Assembly (NCBI RefSeq): GCF_004212635.1
Contig: NZ_PSRT01000037.1
Location: 1-63,751, forward strand
DNA from: Bradyrhizobium genosp. SA-3
Lineage (GTDB): Bacteria; Pseudomonadota; Alphaproteobacteria; Rhizobiales; Xanthobacteraceae
Length of the DNA stretch: 63,751 nt
Direction of reading: 5' to 3'
Made by a program: the position numbers and the translations under genes. The notes under the pieces are model-generated. The model was not told the DNA's origin. It was given only the letters and a program-made list of their open reading frames with translations, and did no database searches. This document shows, piece by piece, positions 51,508 to 60,367 of the stretch (its first letter is position 1; each line of letters begins with the position of its first letter).

Positions 51508-52290
51508 ATGCAAGGCAAGGCTCTTCTGGATCTGGCGGGTGCGATCGCTTCGGACGCGGTGCGCGTTATTGATCTGAGCTTCACGCTCAGCCCCGACTTT
51601 CCGGTGATCGTGTTGCCGCCCGAATTCGGCCAGGCGGCGCCGGTGCGCATCCAGGAGATTTCACGTTATGACGCGCGCGGTCCGGCCTGGTACTGGAACA
51701 ACGTGACCTTCGGTGAGCATACCGGCACCCATTTCGACGCGCCGATTCACTGGTTCACCGGCAAGGACCTCGCCAACAATGCGGTCGATACCATGCCGGC
51801 CAAGGACATGATCGCGCCCGCCTGCGTCATCGACTGCTCCGCGCAGGCGGCGCAGGATCCTGACTTCGTGCTCACGGTGCCGATCGTCGAGGCCTGGGAG
51901 GCCCAGCACGGACGGATTCCTTCCCGGCACTGGGTGCTGCTGCGGACCGACTGGTCGAAGAAGGGATGGCGCGACTATTCCAACCTCGGGGATGACGGCG
52001 CTCACACGCCGGGCCCGAACGCGGCCGTGATGAAATGGCTGGTGGAGGAGCGCGGCATCATCGGCTTCGGCACCGAGACGATCGGCACCGATGCAGGACA
52101 GGCCGGGCATTTCGAGCCGCCTTATCCCGCGCATCACTTTCTTCACGGCGCGGGCCGCTATGGCCTGCAATGCCTGTGCAACCTGGACCAGCTCCCCGCC
52201 ACCGGGGCGATCATCGTGGCCTCGCCGCTGAAGATCAAAAACGGTTCGGGCAGTCCGCTACGCGTGATCGCGCTGGTCTCCTCGACGTGA
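51508..52290 (+). CDS. Cyclase-family metal-dependent hydrolase (isatin hydrolase/kynurenine formamidase-like)
   Basis: The product has 260 residues. The signature H71-T-G-T-H75-F-D77-A-P-I-H81 binds the catalytic metal (manganese or zinc). Family members open lactam or amide bonds (isatin hydrolase, N-formylkynurenine formamidase) or act in polyketide cyclisation. It follows the DUF35 fusion by 33 bp. In this operon it may open a ring or hydrolyse an amide before or after CoA activation by the ligase two genes on. Confidence 0.88.
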   Translation: MQGKALLDLAGAIASDAVRVIDLSFTLSPDFPVIVLPPEFGQAAPVRIQEISRYDARGPAWYWNNVTFGEHTGTHFDAPIHWFTGKDLANNAVDTMPAKDMIAPACVIDCSAQAAQDPDFVLTVPIVEAWEAQHGRIPSRHWVLLRTDWSKKGWRDYSNLGDDGAHTPGPNAAVMKWLVEERGIIGFGTETIGTDAGQAGHFEPPYPAHHFLHGAGRYGLQCLCNLDQLPATGAIIVASPLKIKNGSGSPLRVIALVSST

Positions 52291-52346
52291 AACGCGCGCA
52301 TGGCGCTTGCCCGACATTGATAGACACGAAACGAAAGACAGGTGCC

Positions 52347-53504
52347 ATGATCTCGATGAAATCACTGCTCGGCTCCGCGCTGCTGCTTCTGACCATTCCT
52401 CAGGGAGCGCGAGCCGACATCCTGGTCGGCTTTGTCACCGGTCTCAGCGGGCCCGTATCCTCGATCGGCATTCCGAACGCGAAGGGGATCGCCGCGGGGG
52501 AGACTTATGTCGGCGAAATCGCCGGCGAGAAGGTGCGTCTCATTCAGCTCGATGACGCCTCCGATGCCACCGCCTCGGCGCGCAACGCGCGCAAGCTGGT
52601 CGAGCAGGAGAAGGTCGACATCCTGATGGGGACGTCGGGGGCGCCGCAGACGCTGGCGATGGCCACCGCCGCGATCGAGATGAAAGTGCCGATGATCGCT
52701 GTCTCGCCGATCGCATCCGTTCCGGCCGGCGAGGGCGGCCCTTGGGTCGTGCAGACCCCGCAGCCGATGCCGCTGCTGGTCCAGGGCATCGTCGATCACA
52801 TGAAGGCGCGCGGCTTGAAGACAGTCGCGTTCATCGGGTTCTCGGATGCGCTCGGCGATCTCTTGTATGACTCGCTATCGCAGAGCGCCAAGGCGGCCGA
52901 TATCAAGGTCATTGCCAACGAACGCTACGCCAGATCCGACTCGTCGGTGACTGCGCAGGTGCTGCGCGCGCTTGCGGCCCGCCCCGACGCCATCATGCTC
53001 GGCGGCACTGGAACGCCGGGCGCGCTGCCCGCCATTGCCTTGTCCGAGCGCGGGTATAAGGGTCCACTCTACGGCAACAACGGGATGATCAGCGCCGATT
53101 TCCTTCGCCTCGCCGGCAAGACCGCAAATGGCATCATCTGCCCCACCGGGCCGGTGATCGCGGCCGAACAACTTCCGTCGAACAATCCGATTCAGAAGGT
53201 CGCCTTGGCCTACCGGGCGGCTTACGAGAAGGCGAACGGCGAGCAGCCGACGGACGGGTTCTCCTCCTACTCGTTCGATGGCTGGGTGGTCTTCGTCGAC
53301 GCAGCCAAGCGCGCGTTGGCGACCGGTGCCAAGCCGGGCTCGCCGGAATTCCGCAACGCACTGCGCCAGGCCTTGTTCACCACCAAGGAAGTCGTCGGCA
53401 CGCAGGCAATCTACAATTTCACGCCGGCGGATCGGCACGGCGTCGATGCGCGTTCGCGCGTCCTCGTTCAGATCGAGGATGGGAAGTACAAGCTCCTGCC
53501 TTGA
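52347..53504 (+). CDS. LivK-type substrate-binding protein (paralogue B)
   Basis: The product has 385 residues, with a signal peptide (MKSLLGSALLLLTIPQ, cleavage after ARA near 24) then DILVGFVTGLSGPVSSIGIP. It is a paralogue of the binding protein at 46089 with many identical stretches. The ATG at 52347 gives the signal peptide; the frame is open far upstream only by overlap. No second permease set is present, so both proteins probably serve the one Liv transporter and widen its ligand range. It lies inside the catabolic operon and is thus induced with the enzymes. Confidence 0.93.
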   Translation: MISMKSLLGSALLLLTIPQGARADILVGFVTGLSGPVSSIGIPNAKGIAAGETYVGEIAGEKVRLIQLDDASDATASARNARKLVEQEKVDILMGTSGAPQTLAMATAAIEMKVPMIAVSPIASVPAGEGGPWVVQTPQPMPLLVQGIVDHMKARGLKTVAFIGFSDALGDLLYDSLSQSAKAADIKVIANERYARSDSSVTAQVLRALAARPDAIMLGGTGTPGALPAIALSERGYKGPLYGNNGMISADFLRLAGKTANGIICPTGPVIAAEQLPSNNPIQKVALAYRAAYEKANGEQPTDGFSSYSFDGWVVFVDAAKRALATGAKPGSPEFRNALRQALFTTKEVVGTQAIYNFTPADRHGVDARSRVLVQIEDGKYKLLP

Positions 53505-53546
53505 CGTCGGGCGGGCCCGGTCGAGCCGGATTTGACGGAGCATTGC

Positions 53547-55175
53547 ATGCGGGATGATGCCGCCGGGCAGCCGCAGGAAGCGCCGGCCTGGGCGCGTGCG
53601 GTCGAGCTGTTTCCACCTTCCGACCGCGTGCTCTCGACCATCCTCGCCCGGCAGGCGGAGCGCTATGGCGATCGCGTCCTGCTGGTTGCGGGGCAGACGC
53701 GCTGGACCTATGCGCAGACTGCGGCGATAGCGGCTGCATCGGCGCAGACATTGATCGAGGCCGGCATCAAATCGGGAGACCGGGTCGCGTTGATGTGCTC
53801 GAACCGGCCGGAGTTTCTTCAAGTCTATCTCGGCTGCGCCTGGCTTGGGGCCATCACGGTGCCGATCAACACGGCGCTGCGGGGGCTGCAGCTCGCGCAT
53901 ATCTTCCGCAACTCACGCCCTGCGCTCCTCGTCGCCGAGGCCGGGTTTCTCGCCGCAATCGAGACCGTTGGCACCGAGGCCGCTCTGCCGCCGCTCGTAT
54001 GGACGATCGATCAGGTCGCGGAGGCGCCACGGATCGCAGTGGTGCCGTTGCCCGCGCTCGCATCCATCGCGCCCGCTGGTGCCGTGCGGCCGGGGGATAC
54101 CGTTGCCATCCTCTACACCTCCGGCACCACGGGGCCGGCCAAGGGCGTGTGCTGCCCGCAAGCGCAGCTGTTCTGGTGGGGCATCTGCTCGGCGCGGGCA
54201 CTCGGCATTCGCGAGGGCGAGGTGCTGTTCACGACCTTGCCGTTGTTCCACACCAACGCGCTCAATGCATTCTATCAGGCCGTGCTGAACGGATGCACTT
54301 ACGTGCTCGAGCAGAAATTCTCCGCTTCAGGCTTCTGGGCCGCCGCGCGAGCCCACAATGCGAGCGTGGGCTACCTGCTCGGTGCCATGGCATCCATGCT
54401 CCTGGCCCAGCCTCGAAGCGAGCACGATACGGCTCATCGCGTTCGCGTCGCTTTGGGTGGGGGCGTGCCGCCGCAGATCCATCGGCCGTTTCTCGAGCGG
54501 TTCGGCGTGCCGCTGGTTGACGGCTATGGGTCGACGGAGACGAATTTCGTGTTCGCAGGCGCCATCCCCTCCGACCGTCCGGGGACCATGGGATATCTGG
54601 CCGAAGGCTTCGGGGCCCGGATCGTCGATGAAGACGATTCAGAGCTGCCTGACGGACAGGCGGGCGAACTCGTCCTGCGCGCCAAGGAGCCGTTTGCGTT
54701 CGCCACCGGATATTTCGGTATGCCGGAGAAGACGGTCGAAGCGTGGCGAAATCTCTGGTTTCATTCCGGCGATCGCGTCGTCCGGGACGCGGATGGACAT
54801 TATCGCTTCGTTGATCGCATGAAGGATTCGATCCGCCGGCGCGGCGAGAACGTGTCCTCCTGGGAGGTCGAGCAGATCATCCTTGCCCATCCTGCGATCG
54901 CTGCGTGTGCGATCTACCCGCTGCCGTCCGAACTGGGCGAGGATGAGGTTGCGGCCGCGATCTTGCTGGAGCAGGGGCAGTCGCTGGAGCCCGCCGATAT
55001 CATCAGGCATTGCGAGGGGCAGATCGCCTATTTCGCAATTCCGCGCTATGTCCGTATCGTGAGCGAGATGCCGCTGACGGAGAACGGCAAGATCAAGAAG
55101 GTCGCGCTGCATCAGGCCGGTGTGACGACGGATACCTGGGACCGCGAAGCCGCCGGTGTTCGAGTCAGGCGCTGA
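53547..55175 (+). CDS. AMP-forming acyl-CoA synthetase (CoA locus)
   Basis: The product has 542 residues. The adenylation motifs are YTSGTTGPAKG near 190, YGSTETNFVF near 327, the hinge region WFHSGDRVV and the late ENGKIKKVAL with the catalytic lysine near 515. The ATG at 53547 was preferred to the TTG at 53532 because GGAG lies 7 bp before it. It activates a carboxylic acid for the acyl-CoA dehydrogenase and the thiolase-like/DUF35 pair. The stop is 3 bp from the convergent MarR gene. Confidence 0.9.
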   Translation: MRDDAAGQPQEAPAWARAVELFPPSDRVLSTILARQAERYGDRVLLVAGQTRWTYAQTAAIAAASAQTLIEAGIKSGDRVALMCSNRPEFLQVYLGCAWLGAITVPINTALRGLQLAHIFRNSRPALLVAEAGFLAAIETVGTEAALPPLVWTIDQVAEAPRIAVVPLPALASIAPAGAVRPGDTVAILYTSGTTGPAKGVCCPQAQLFWWGICSARALGIREGEVLFTTLPLFHTNALNAFYQAVLNGCTYVLEQKFSASGFWAAARAHNASVGYLLGAMASMLLAQPRSEHDTAHRVRVALGGGVPPQIHRPFLERFGVPLVDGYGSTETNFVFAGAIPSDRPGTMGYLAEGFGARIVDEDDSELPDGQAGELVLRAKEPFAFATGYFGMPEKTVEAWRNLWFHSGDRVVRDADGHYRFVDRMKDSIRRRGENVSSWEVEQIILAHPAIAACAIYPLPSELGEDEVAAAILLEQGQSLEPADIIRHCEGQIAYFAIPRYVRIVSEMPLTENGKIKKVALHQAGVTTDTWDREAAGVRVRR

Positions 55176-55178
55176 ACA

Positions 55179-55742
55179 TCACGTCCGCTCGCGATGCTGC
55201 AGAGCGTCCCTCACGGCGCTCTTCACGTCGTCGAGCGCGCCGACGAGGCCATCGAGACGGTCGATCGGGAATTCGGCCAGCAATTCGGCGAGCCAGGCGC
55301 CGTGACTCTTCGCCATCCGCCTGAAGGTCTTTCGGCCCTCGACCGTCATGCAGACGATCTGCACGCGCCGGTCGAGATTTGACGGCGTCCGGGTGATATA
55401 TCCATCTTCGACCAGGCGATCGACGATCGGCGTCAGGTTGCCGGCCGAAACCATCAGGCGCTTGGGCAGCTCCCCCAGCACCAATCCGCTCGGTTCCCGA
55501 TCGAGTTGAGCGAGAACGTCGAAGCGCGGCATCGTAAAGTCGTATTCCTCGCGAAATCGGCGCCGCAACTCCCCCTCGATCAGGGTCGTGCAGGCCAGCA
55601 GCCGGAGCCAAAGCCGCGTCTGAGCCCTGTACTCGGCCTCCGCATCGGCCGCATTCCTGCTGGACGCCGGCGAGGACTCCTTTGCGAGTGCCAAATCGAT
55701 CTCCTGAGCCTCGTGGCGCGTTGAAGGCGAACGCAATTCCAT
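55179..55742 (-). CDS. MarR-family regulator of the CoA locus
   Basis: The product has 187 residues from the ATG at 55742; the open frame runs 120 codons further but that part is arginine/proline-rich non-coding-looking sequence. It has MPRFDVLAQLDREPSGLVLGEL, the recognition region LMVSAGNLTPIVDRLVEDGY, and wing SNLDRRVQIVCMTVEG. It is similar in style to MarR 2 at 21936 (shared FDVLAQLDR). It is divergent from the acyl-CoA dehydrogenase gene, with two TAGTT-type sites in the 287-bp gap. It is therefore the probable repressor of the 42-59 kb locus, responding to an acyl-CoA or aromatic acid. Confidence 0.9.
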   Translation of the reverse strand: MELRSPSTRHEAQEIDLALAKESSPASSRNAADAEAEYRAQTRLWLRLLACTTLIEGELRRRFREEYDFTMPRFDVLAQLDREPSGLVLGELPKRLMVSAGNLTPIVDRLVEDGYITRTPSNLDRRVQIVCMTVEGRKTFRRMAKSHGAWLAELLAEFPIDRLDGLVGALDDVKSAVRDALQHRERT

Positions 55743-55758
55743 TCGATGCGCAACAGAA

Positions 55759-55776
55759 TAGTTCGTGCCAAAACTA
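55759..55776. promoter_or_regulatory. TAGTT/AACTA inverted repeat at the MarR promoter
   Basis: TAGTTCGTGCCAAAACTA has perfect 5-bp arms and an 8-bp spacer, 16 bp upstream of the MarR start codon. Position and symmetry fit an autoregulatory operator. Confidence 0.6.
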
Positions 55777-55892
55777 AATTCAAGGCGGGACCGGAAGAGC
55801 AGGGGCATACCCTTATCCGGGGCGGATTTTGTCCGTGTTTCCCGTCGGCACCGCCGGGCAAGCGCCGGAACATCGTCTGTGCGCCGGTGCCT

Positions 55893-55938
55893 TGACAACG
55901 TCTTCAATGAGAGAAATAGTTTATGCTTAAAACAATTC
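55893..55938 (+). promoter_or_regulatory. Promoter with MarR-type site before the acyl-CoA dehydrogenase gene
   Basis: TTGACA (55893-55898) followed 17 bp later by AATAGT (55916-55921) forms a plausible promoter. TAGTTTATGCTTAAAACA (55918-55935) overlaps its -10 and resembles the site at 47719-47736. Repression by the divergent MarR product is inferred. Confidence 0.55.
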
Positions 55939-56029
55939 GACGGCGCCGGCTGCTTGTGCGGATTTGGTCGCAGGCACGCCACAGAACATGCAGGCCGCCG
56001 GCAGGCAACCGGACCTTGGGGAGCGACAG

Positions 56030-57208
56030 ATGAGCTCACTGGCAAAGACAATCTCCCGCGATTGGTTGGACTGGCCGTTCTTCGAGCCGCGTCATCGCGC
56101 AATTTGCGAGGCGCTCGACCGCTTCGTCACGCAGGATGGTCTTCAGGCGGCCGACCACAACGACGTCGATGGCGCCTGCCGCAAGCTCGTTCGCGCGCTC
56201 GGCGCGGCGGGACTACTCGACTGCGCGGTTGCGGCGCCGGACGGTGACGTGGCGAGCATCGATTCCCGCTCGATCTGCCTGTCGCGCGAGACGCTGGCCT
56301 ATGCCGATGGTCTTGCCGATTTCGCCTTTGCAATGCAGGGCCTCGGATCCGGCGCCATCGCGCTTGCCGGCTCGGCGGAGCTGCGAAACGCCGTGCTGCC
56401 GAAAGTCCGTTCCGGCGAATGGCTGGCTGCCTTCGCGCTTTCGGAGCAGGCGGCGGGCTCGGATGTGGCGGCCATGACGTGCACGGCGCGCGAGGACGGC
56501 GACAGCTACGTTCTGGAAGGCGAGAAGACCTGGATCTCGAATGGCGGGATCGCCGACGTCTACACGCTGTTCGCGCGAACCGGGGAGGCGCCTGGCGCGC
56601 GCGGCATCTCCGCCTTCGTCGTGTTTCCCGATGATCCCGGCTTCAGCGTGGCCGAGCGCATCGACATCATCGCACCGCATCCGCTTGCAACGCTGCGTCT
56701 GGACAACTGCCGCATTCCGATCAGCCGCCGCATCGGGCCGTCCGGCAGCGGATTCAAGATTGCGATGCAGACCCTCGATATCTTCCGGTCCTCGGTTGCC
56801 GCAGCCGCGCTGGGTTTTGCGAGACGCGCGCTGGAGGAGGCGCGACTGCACGCGCAGACACGGCGCATGTTCGGGACGACGCTGTCGGACCTGCAGCTGA
56901 CCCAGGCTGCACTCGGCGACATGGCCACCGAAACGGATGCCGCGGCGCTGCTGACCTATCGCGCCGCGTGGCGCCGCGACGTTCAGAAGCTTCCCACCAC
57001 GCGTGAAGCGGCGATGGCAAAACTGGCCGCCACCGAAACCGCCCAGCGGGTCGTCGACCGCGCGGTGCAGATGTTCGGCGGTCGCGGTGTGCGCAAGGGC
57101 GAGATCGTCGAGAGCCTGTATCGCGAGGTCCGCGCGCTTCGCATCTACGAAGGGGCAACCGAGGTTCAGAAGCTGATCGTCGCGCGCGAACTCCTCAAGC
57201 CGCGCTAA
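56030..57208 (+). CDS. Acyl-CoA dehydrogenase
   Basis: The product has 392 residues. The FAD-binding signature is [16 protein letters not shown] near 136, with [18 protein letters not shown] following. The catalytic glutamate lies in the C-terminal [10 protein letters not shown] near 375. It introduces a 2,3-double bond (or oxidises a ring) in an acyl-CoA made by the ligase at 53547. The ATG at 56030 follows GGGGAG; the upstream extension of the frame is arginine/proline-rich and unlikely to be translated. It is transcribed from its own promoter next to MarR. No enoyl-CoA hydratase gene is nearby, so the pathway is not ordinary beta-oxidation. Confidence 0.92.
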   Translation: MSSLAKTISRDWLDWPFFEPRHRAICEALDRFVTQDGLQAADHNDVDGACRKLVRALGAAGLLDCAVAAPDGDVASIDSRSICLSRETLAYADGLADFAFAMQGLGSGAIALAGSAELRNAVLPKVRSGEWLAAFALSEQAAGSDVAAMTCTAREDGDSYVLEGEKTWISNGGIADVYTLFARTGEAPGARGISAFVVFPDDPGFSVAERIDIIAPHPLATLRLDNCRIPISRRIGPSGSGFKIAMQTLDIFRSSVAAAALGFARRALEEARLHAQTRRMFGTTLSDLQLTQAALGDMATETDAAALLTYRAAWRRDVQKLPTTREAAMAKLAATETAQRVVDRAVQMFGGRGVRKGEIVESLYREVRALRIYEGATEVQKLIVARELLKPR

Positions 57209-57245
57209 CCCAGGCTCTCAGCGCAGAGCGTGACGGCGGCGGTCA

Positions 57246-58298
57246 TCATACATTCAGCGCTGGATTGCGTTTGCGCGCCGCCGGTCGGTCAGATCGTCGG
57301 GCTCCACGCGTCCTGGAAGGCGCAGCGCCATTGTCCCGCATGCGCGCGGCACGCGAAGCCCGCGCGCCGGGTGTCTTCTCCCGGTGCAAGAGCTTGCGAA
57401 GCGTAGAGGGGTCGGCATACCCAACCTTCTCGGCGATGTCATCGAGGCTGAGCCGAGTGGTTTCCAGAAGCTCCATTGCCTTATCGACGCGCAACCTCTG
57501 GACAAATCTCACCGGCGAAAGCCCGGTGGCGCGCTCGCATCGGCGCGCGAAGGTGCGCGCACCCAGTCCCGCGGCCTTTGCAAGTTCGGAGATTGAAAAG
57601 GTCCGTTGCAGTCGCGCCCGCGCCCAGCGCTCCGCGCGTGAAACGCGTTCGTCCGCGGCGGTGAGGAAGGATAGCGCCATATAGCGGGATTGCGATTGCC
57701 TGCGGTCCAGCAAGAGAAACCGCGCGCAGCTATCCGCGAGGTCAGGTCCTGCATGGCGGGCAATGATCGAAAGCATCAGGTCCAGTTGAGCCATCGCCGC
57801 ACCGGCCGTTGTTACGCGTCCGTCGGTCAACACCATCGCATCCGTGTCGAGCGTCACCCTTGGAAACAGCTGCCGAAACAGGGGTGCGAGCCACCAGGTC
57901 GTGGTTGCGCGGCGGGCATCCAGCAGCCCGGCGCTCGCAACCAGAAAGACGGCCGAACAGGAGCCGGCGATTTCAGCTCCGGATTGAAAGGCCGCACGTA
58001 GAGCCTTCCTGGCCATTTCGGCGTCCCGTCGCTGCAATCCTTCGCGAACGAGTTGCTCATCCATCCAGGCCAGCCCGGGCACGATCACCACGTCTGCAGG
58101 TCTATTAGCGCTCGCCTTTGCGGGCAGCCTTGCGAGCCGCGTTGCCCATCTTGCCCCGGAGCCGGAAATTCTGATGTCAAAGCAGGGCGGTCGTCCGGCC
58201 CTTGCACGAATGCCGTTGGCCACATCGATCAATTCGACGGTGATGGCGACACTGGCCGCGGAGGCTCCTTCCAGGACCAGAACGTCAATGAGCGGCAT
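57246..58298 (-). CDS. GlxA-type AraC regulator with DJ-1/PfpI-like domain
   Basis: The product has 350 residues. The N-terminal half is a DJ-1/glutamine-amidotransferase-like domain (LIDVLVLEGASAASVAITVELID; AGSCSAVFLVASAGLLDARRATTTWW near 115-140, with a cysteine in the nucleophile-elbow position). The C-terminal AraC helix-turn-helix domain begins with FSISELAKAAGLGARTFAR. The ATG at 58298 fits the family N terminus. It is divergent from the dienelactone hydrolase gene, with 91 bp between the starts, and probably controls it. Such regulators often respond to amino- or N-containing metabolites. Confidence 0.88.
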   Translation of the reverse strand: MPLIDVLVLEGASAASVAITVELIDVANGIRARAGRPPCFDIRISGSGARWATRLARLPAKASANRPADVVIVPGLAWMDEQLVREGLQRRDAEMARKALRAAFQSGAEIAGSCSAVFLVASAGLLDARRATTTWWLAPLFRQLFPRVTLDTDAMVLTDGRVTTAGAAMAQLDLMLSIIARHAGPDLADSCARFLLLDRRQSQSRYMALSFLTAADERVSRAERWARARLQRTFSISELAKAAGLGARTFARRCERATGLSPVRFVQRLRVDKAMELLETTRLSLDDIAEKVGYADPSTLRKLLHREKTPGARASRAARMRDNGAAPSRTRGARRSDRPAARKRNPALNV

Positions 58299-58389
58299 GG
58301 CAAAATAGACCCGATTAATGTCACTTTTGACACTTGTCGAAATGAATGCCCGGGAAATACCGTTTGCGCAACCTTTTCCGGAGGACAAT

Positions 58390-59232
58390 ATGAGTGATGC
58401 GCTGCTGAAGCCTGACGATCTATCCGATTTCAACCAGCGGATCCTCTCGTTGGAGGGCGCGGCAAAACCGGTCTACGTTGCGGGCCAAGGACCCGCTGTC
58501 ATCGTCATGACCGAGATGCCAGGCATTAGCCCGCACGTCGCGCGTTTCGCTCGCTGGGTTCGCGACGCCGGCTTCCGCGTCTACGTGCCGTCGCTTTTCG
58601 GAAAGGATGGCGATGTTCCCGACGCCGAAACTGCGGCCGGCGTTTTTCGGCGCGCGTGCGCCAGCGCTGAATTTCGAGCGCTCGGGGGCGGATCATCGAG
58701 CCCTGTATCCAACTGGTTGCGGGCGCTCGCCAGGCTGGCCCATGGCGAGAGCGGCGGGCCGGGCGTCGGTGCTATCGGCATGTGCTTTACCGGCAACTTC
58801 GCGCTGAACATGATGCTGGAGCCGGTACTGCTGGCTCCTGTCTTGTCCCAGCCGTCGCTCCCGTTGGACAATCCCGCAGGTATCGAGAGCTCCGCTGACG
58901 AACTGGCGCAAGTCCGTTCGAGGCTGGAACGCGAAGATCTGACCGTCCTTGCCTACCGGTTTGCGGGCGATTCATTTTGCCGCGCCGAACGGTTTGCCGC
59001 CTACCAGGCCGCGCTCGGCGATCGCTTCGTTGGTCGCGTTTTGCCTGACACGGCCGCGAATACCGGGCCCAAGCCACCGTTCTTCGAGCAGTTCGTCAAG
59101 ACGCCCCACAGCGTCGTCACAGTTCATCTTGTCGATGAGGTGGGTCAGCTCACTCTCGCAGTTCGGGACGAGATTCTTGCCTTCTTTCAGAAGCGCCTGA
59201 AATCGATACTCCCCACCATTGGGCATCGATGA
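58390..59232 (+). CDS. Dienelactone hydrolase-family alpha/beta hydrolase
   Basis: The product has 280 residues. The cysteine nucleophile elbow G-M-C132-F-T-G matches dienelactone hydrolases, and EMPGISPHVARFARWVRDAGF near 42-62 is the family oxyanion region. The ATG at 58390 follows GGAGG. Members hydrolyse lactones or esters in aromatic breakdown. It is divergent from the GlxA-type regulator and ends the CoA locus. Whether it acts in the same pathway is uncertain. Confidence 0.87.
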   Translation: MSDALLKPDDLSDFNQRILSLEGAAKPVYVAGQGPAVIVMTEMPGISPHVARFARWVRDAGFRVYVPSLFGKDGDVPDAETAAGVFRRACASAEFRALGGGSSSPVSNWLRALARLAHGESGGPGVGAIGMCFTGNFALNMMLEPVLLAPVLSQPSLPLDNPAGIESSADELAQVRSRLEREDLTVLAYRFAGDSFCRAERFAAYQAALGDRFVGRVLPDTAANTGPKPPFFEQFVKTPHSVVTVHLVDEVGQLTLAVRDEILAFFQKRLKSILPTIGHR

Positions 59233-59285
59233 ATTTGTCCAATGCGAGCGTAGGAATTCAGTCAGCAGGATGCATGAATGTGCGA

Positions 59286-59492
59286 TCACTGATCACGTTT
59301 GGGCACCCATTCTTCCGCGATTGAGTCCCAACGGTGGTTGTCGTCGAATTGTTTCCAGAGTGGCTGCCTTGGTTTGTTTTCAGCCTTCCGTCGTGTCGCA
59401 TTGCGGGCGTTGAGTTGGACGACAAGCATGCCAGCCATCGTCACCCATTCGCGAGCCTTATTTCGGGAGTTCCATTTGATTGTCGCGAACAT
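59286..59492 (-). CDS. Small basic hypothetical protein
   Basis: This is a 68-residue, tryptophan- and arginine-rich protein (FATIKWNSRNKAREWVTMAG; ends EEWVPKRDQ). An excellent ribosome site, AAGGAGG, lies 8 bp upstream of the ATG at 59492, which is the main support. I recognise no family. Competing frames on the other strand lack ribosome sites. Confidence 0.5.
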   Translation of the reverse strand: MFATIKWNSRNKAREWVTMAGMLVVQLNARNATRRKAENKPRQPLWKQFDDNHRWDSIAEEWVPKRDQ

Positions 59493-59771
59493 CGGCTGCC
59501 TCCTTCAAAGTGAGAAGCCTTTGCCATTCTAGCCTCGACCACGAACACAGGGATGTAAAGTACTTCACAGCCGCCAATATCTTTGACGCAAACCTGCGGC
59601 TCATAGAGGCGCCGCGAGGTCGGAGTTTCGAGGCTTGGGCCGAGATCATCCAAACCGCCGAACTGAGACGTAGGGATTGGCAGGCAGCGGCGGAAGAAGC
59701 TCGCGCGGCCCTTTGCGTCAGAGTCGCATCGCGGCCGCCCGCGATCCCGGACGCCCCGGGATTTGGGTGTC

Positions 59772-59894
59772 TCAGAGGCGTACCCCGGTCGTAGCAAACG
59801 CTTGCGCGACGGGCTCCTGAACTCGATTCAAGATCTCCATCCCTGCAATCGCGATCACCACGGCCGCGACGCAGCCAAGAAGAAAAGCCTTCAT
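59772..59894 (-). CDS. Small membrane-anchored conserved protein (40 residues)
   Basis: A 40-codon frame encodes MKAFLLGCVAAVVIAIAGME, then a short tail with QEPVAQAF and ending TTGVRL. The single N-terminal hydrophobic helix and tail match a family of tiny proteins that I recall as common in Bradyrhizobium. The ribosome site GGGAGG lies 8 bp upstream. The function is unknown; a periplasm-facing membrane peptide is likely. Confidence 0.65.
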   Translation of the reverse strand: MKAFLLGCVAAVVIAIAGMEILNRVQEPVAQAFATTGVRL

Positions 59895-59984
59895 CCGCAG
59901 CCTCCCTCGATCGAAACGTCAAGCTATTTATACGACACGGCTTGTCGCGAGCAAACTCGTTGATTGCATCAAGGCACAGGCGGC

Positions 59985-60221
59985 CTACGGGCTCTTGAAC
60001 ACGGGATCGACGGAAAACGCATCACCCATCAAGCCAAGAGACTGGAGTGCGGCGCGATTCAGGTCGATTTCCAATATTGCAAGAAGAAGCGCAAGCACGA
60101 CCGCAACGAGGATCAAGAGCGGCGAGGCGTCTCGGGAATCGGGATCTTGCGATCCATCGAGCGCGCGCAAAGCGCGCAATCGCGCTAGTATCTGCAGAAA
60201 TGGCCGCGTTCTCCCCTGCAT
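59985..60221 (-). CDS. Small membrane-anchored hypothetical protein
   Basis: From the ATG at 60221 the frame gives 78 residues: a basic N terminus, one membrane helix (LLILVAVVLALLLAILEID, about 35-53) and a polar tail ending DAFSVDPVFKSP. AAGGA lies 7 bp upstream. The open frame extends 17 codons further. I recognise no family. A one-helix protein with its C terminus in the periplasm is predicted. Confidence 0.5.
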   Translation of the reverse strand: MQGRTRPFLQILARLRALRALDGSQDPDSRDASPLLILVAVVLALLLAILEIDLNRAALQSLGLMGDAFSVDPVFKSP

Positions 60222-60367
60222 GCCGTCATCCTTGACGTGACTAGGCGGAGATAATGTCCGGACCACCGGCATTCAAGCAGGATGCGCAAGGTTAGCCTGT
60301 TGCGACGCACACTCCGGAACGGAATGCAGCGTCACCCCGTTTAAGTACGCGCATCGGAGGATCCGAC

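Noticed and set aside
55743..56102. 120-residue N-terminal extension of the MarR protein
   Set aside because: It would run through the promoter and operator region and is arginine/proline-rich; MarR proteins start near the ATG at 55742.
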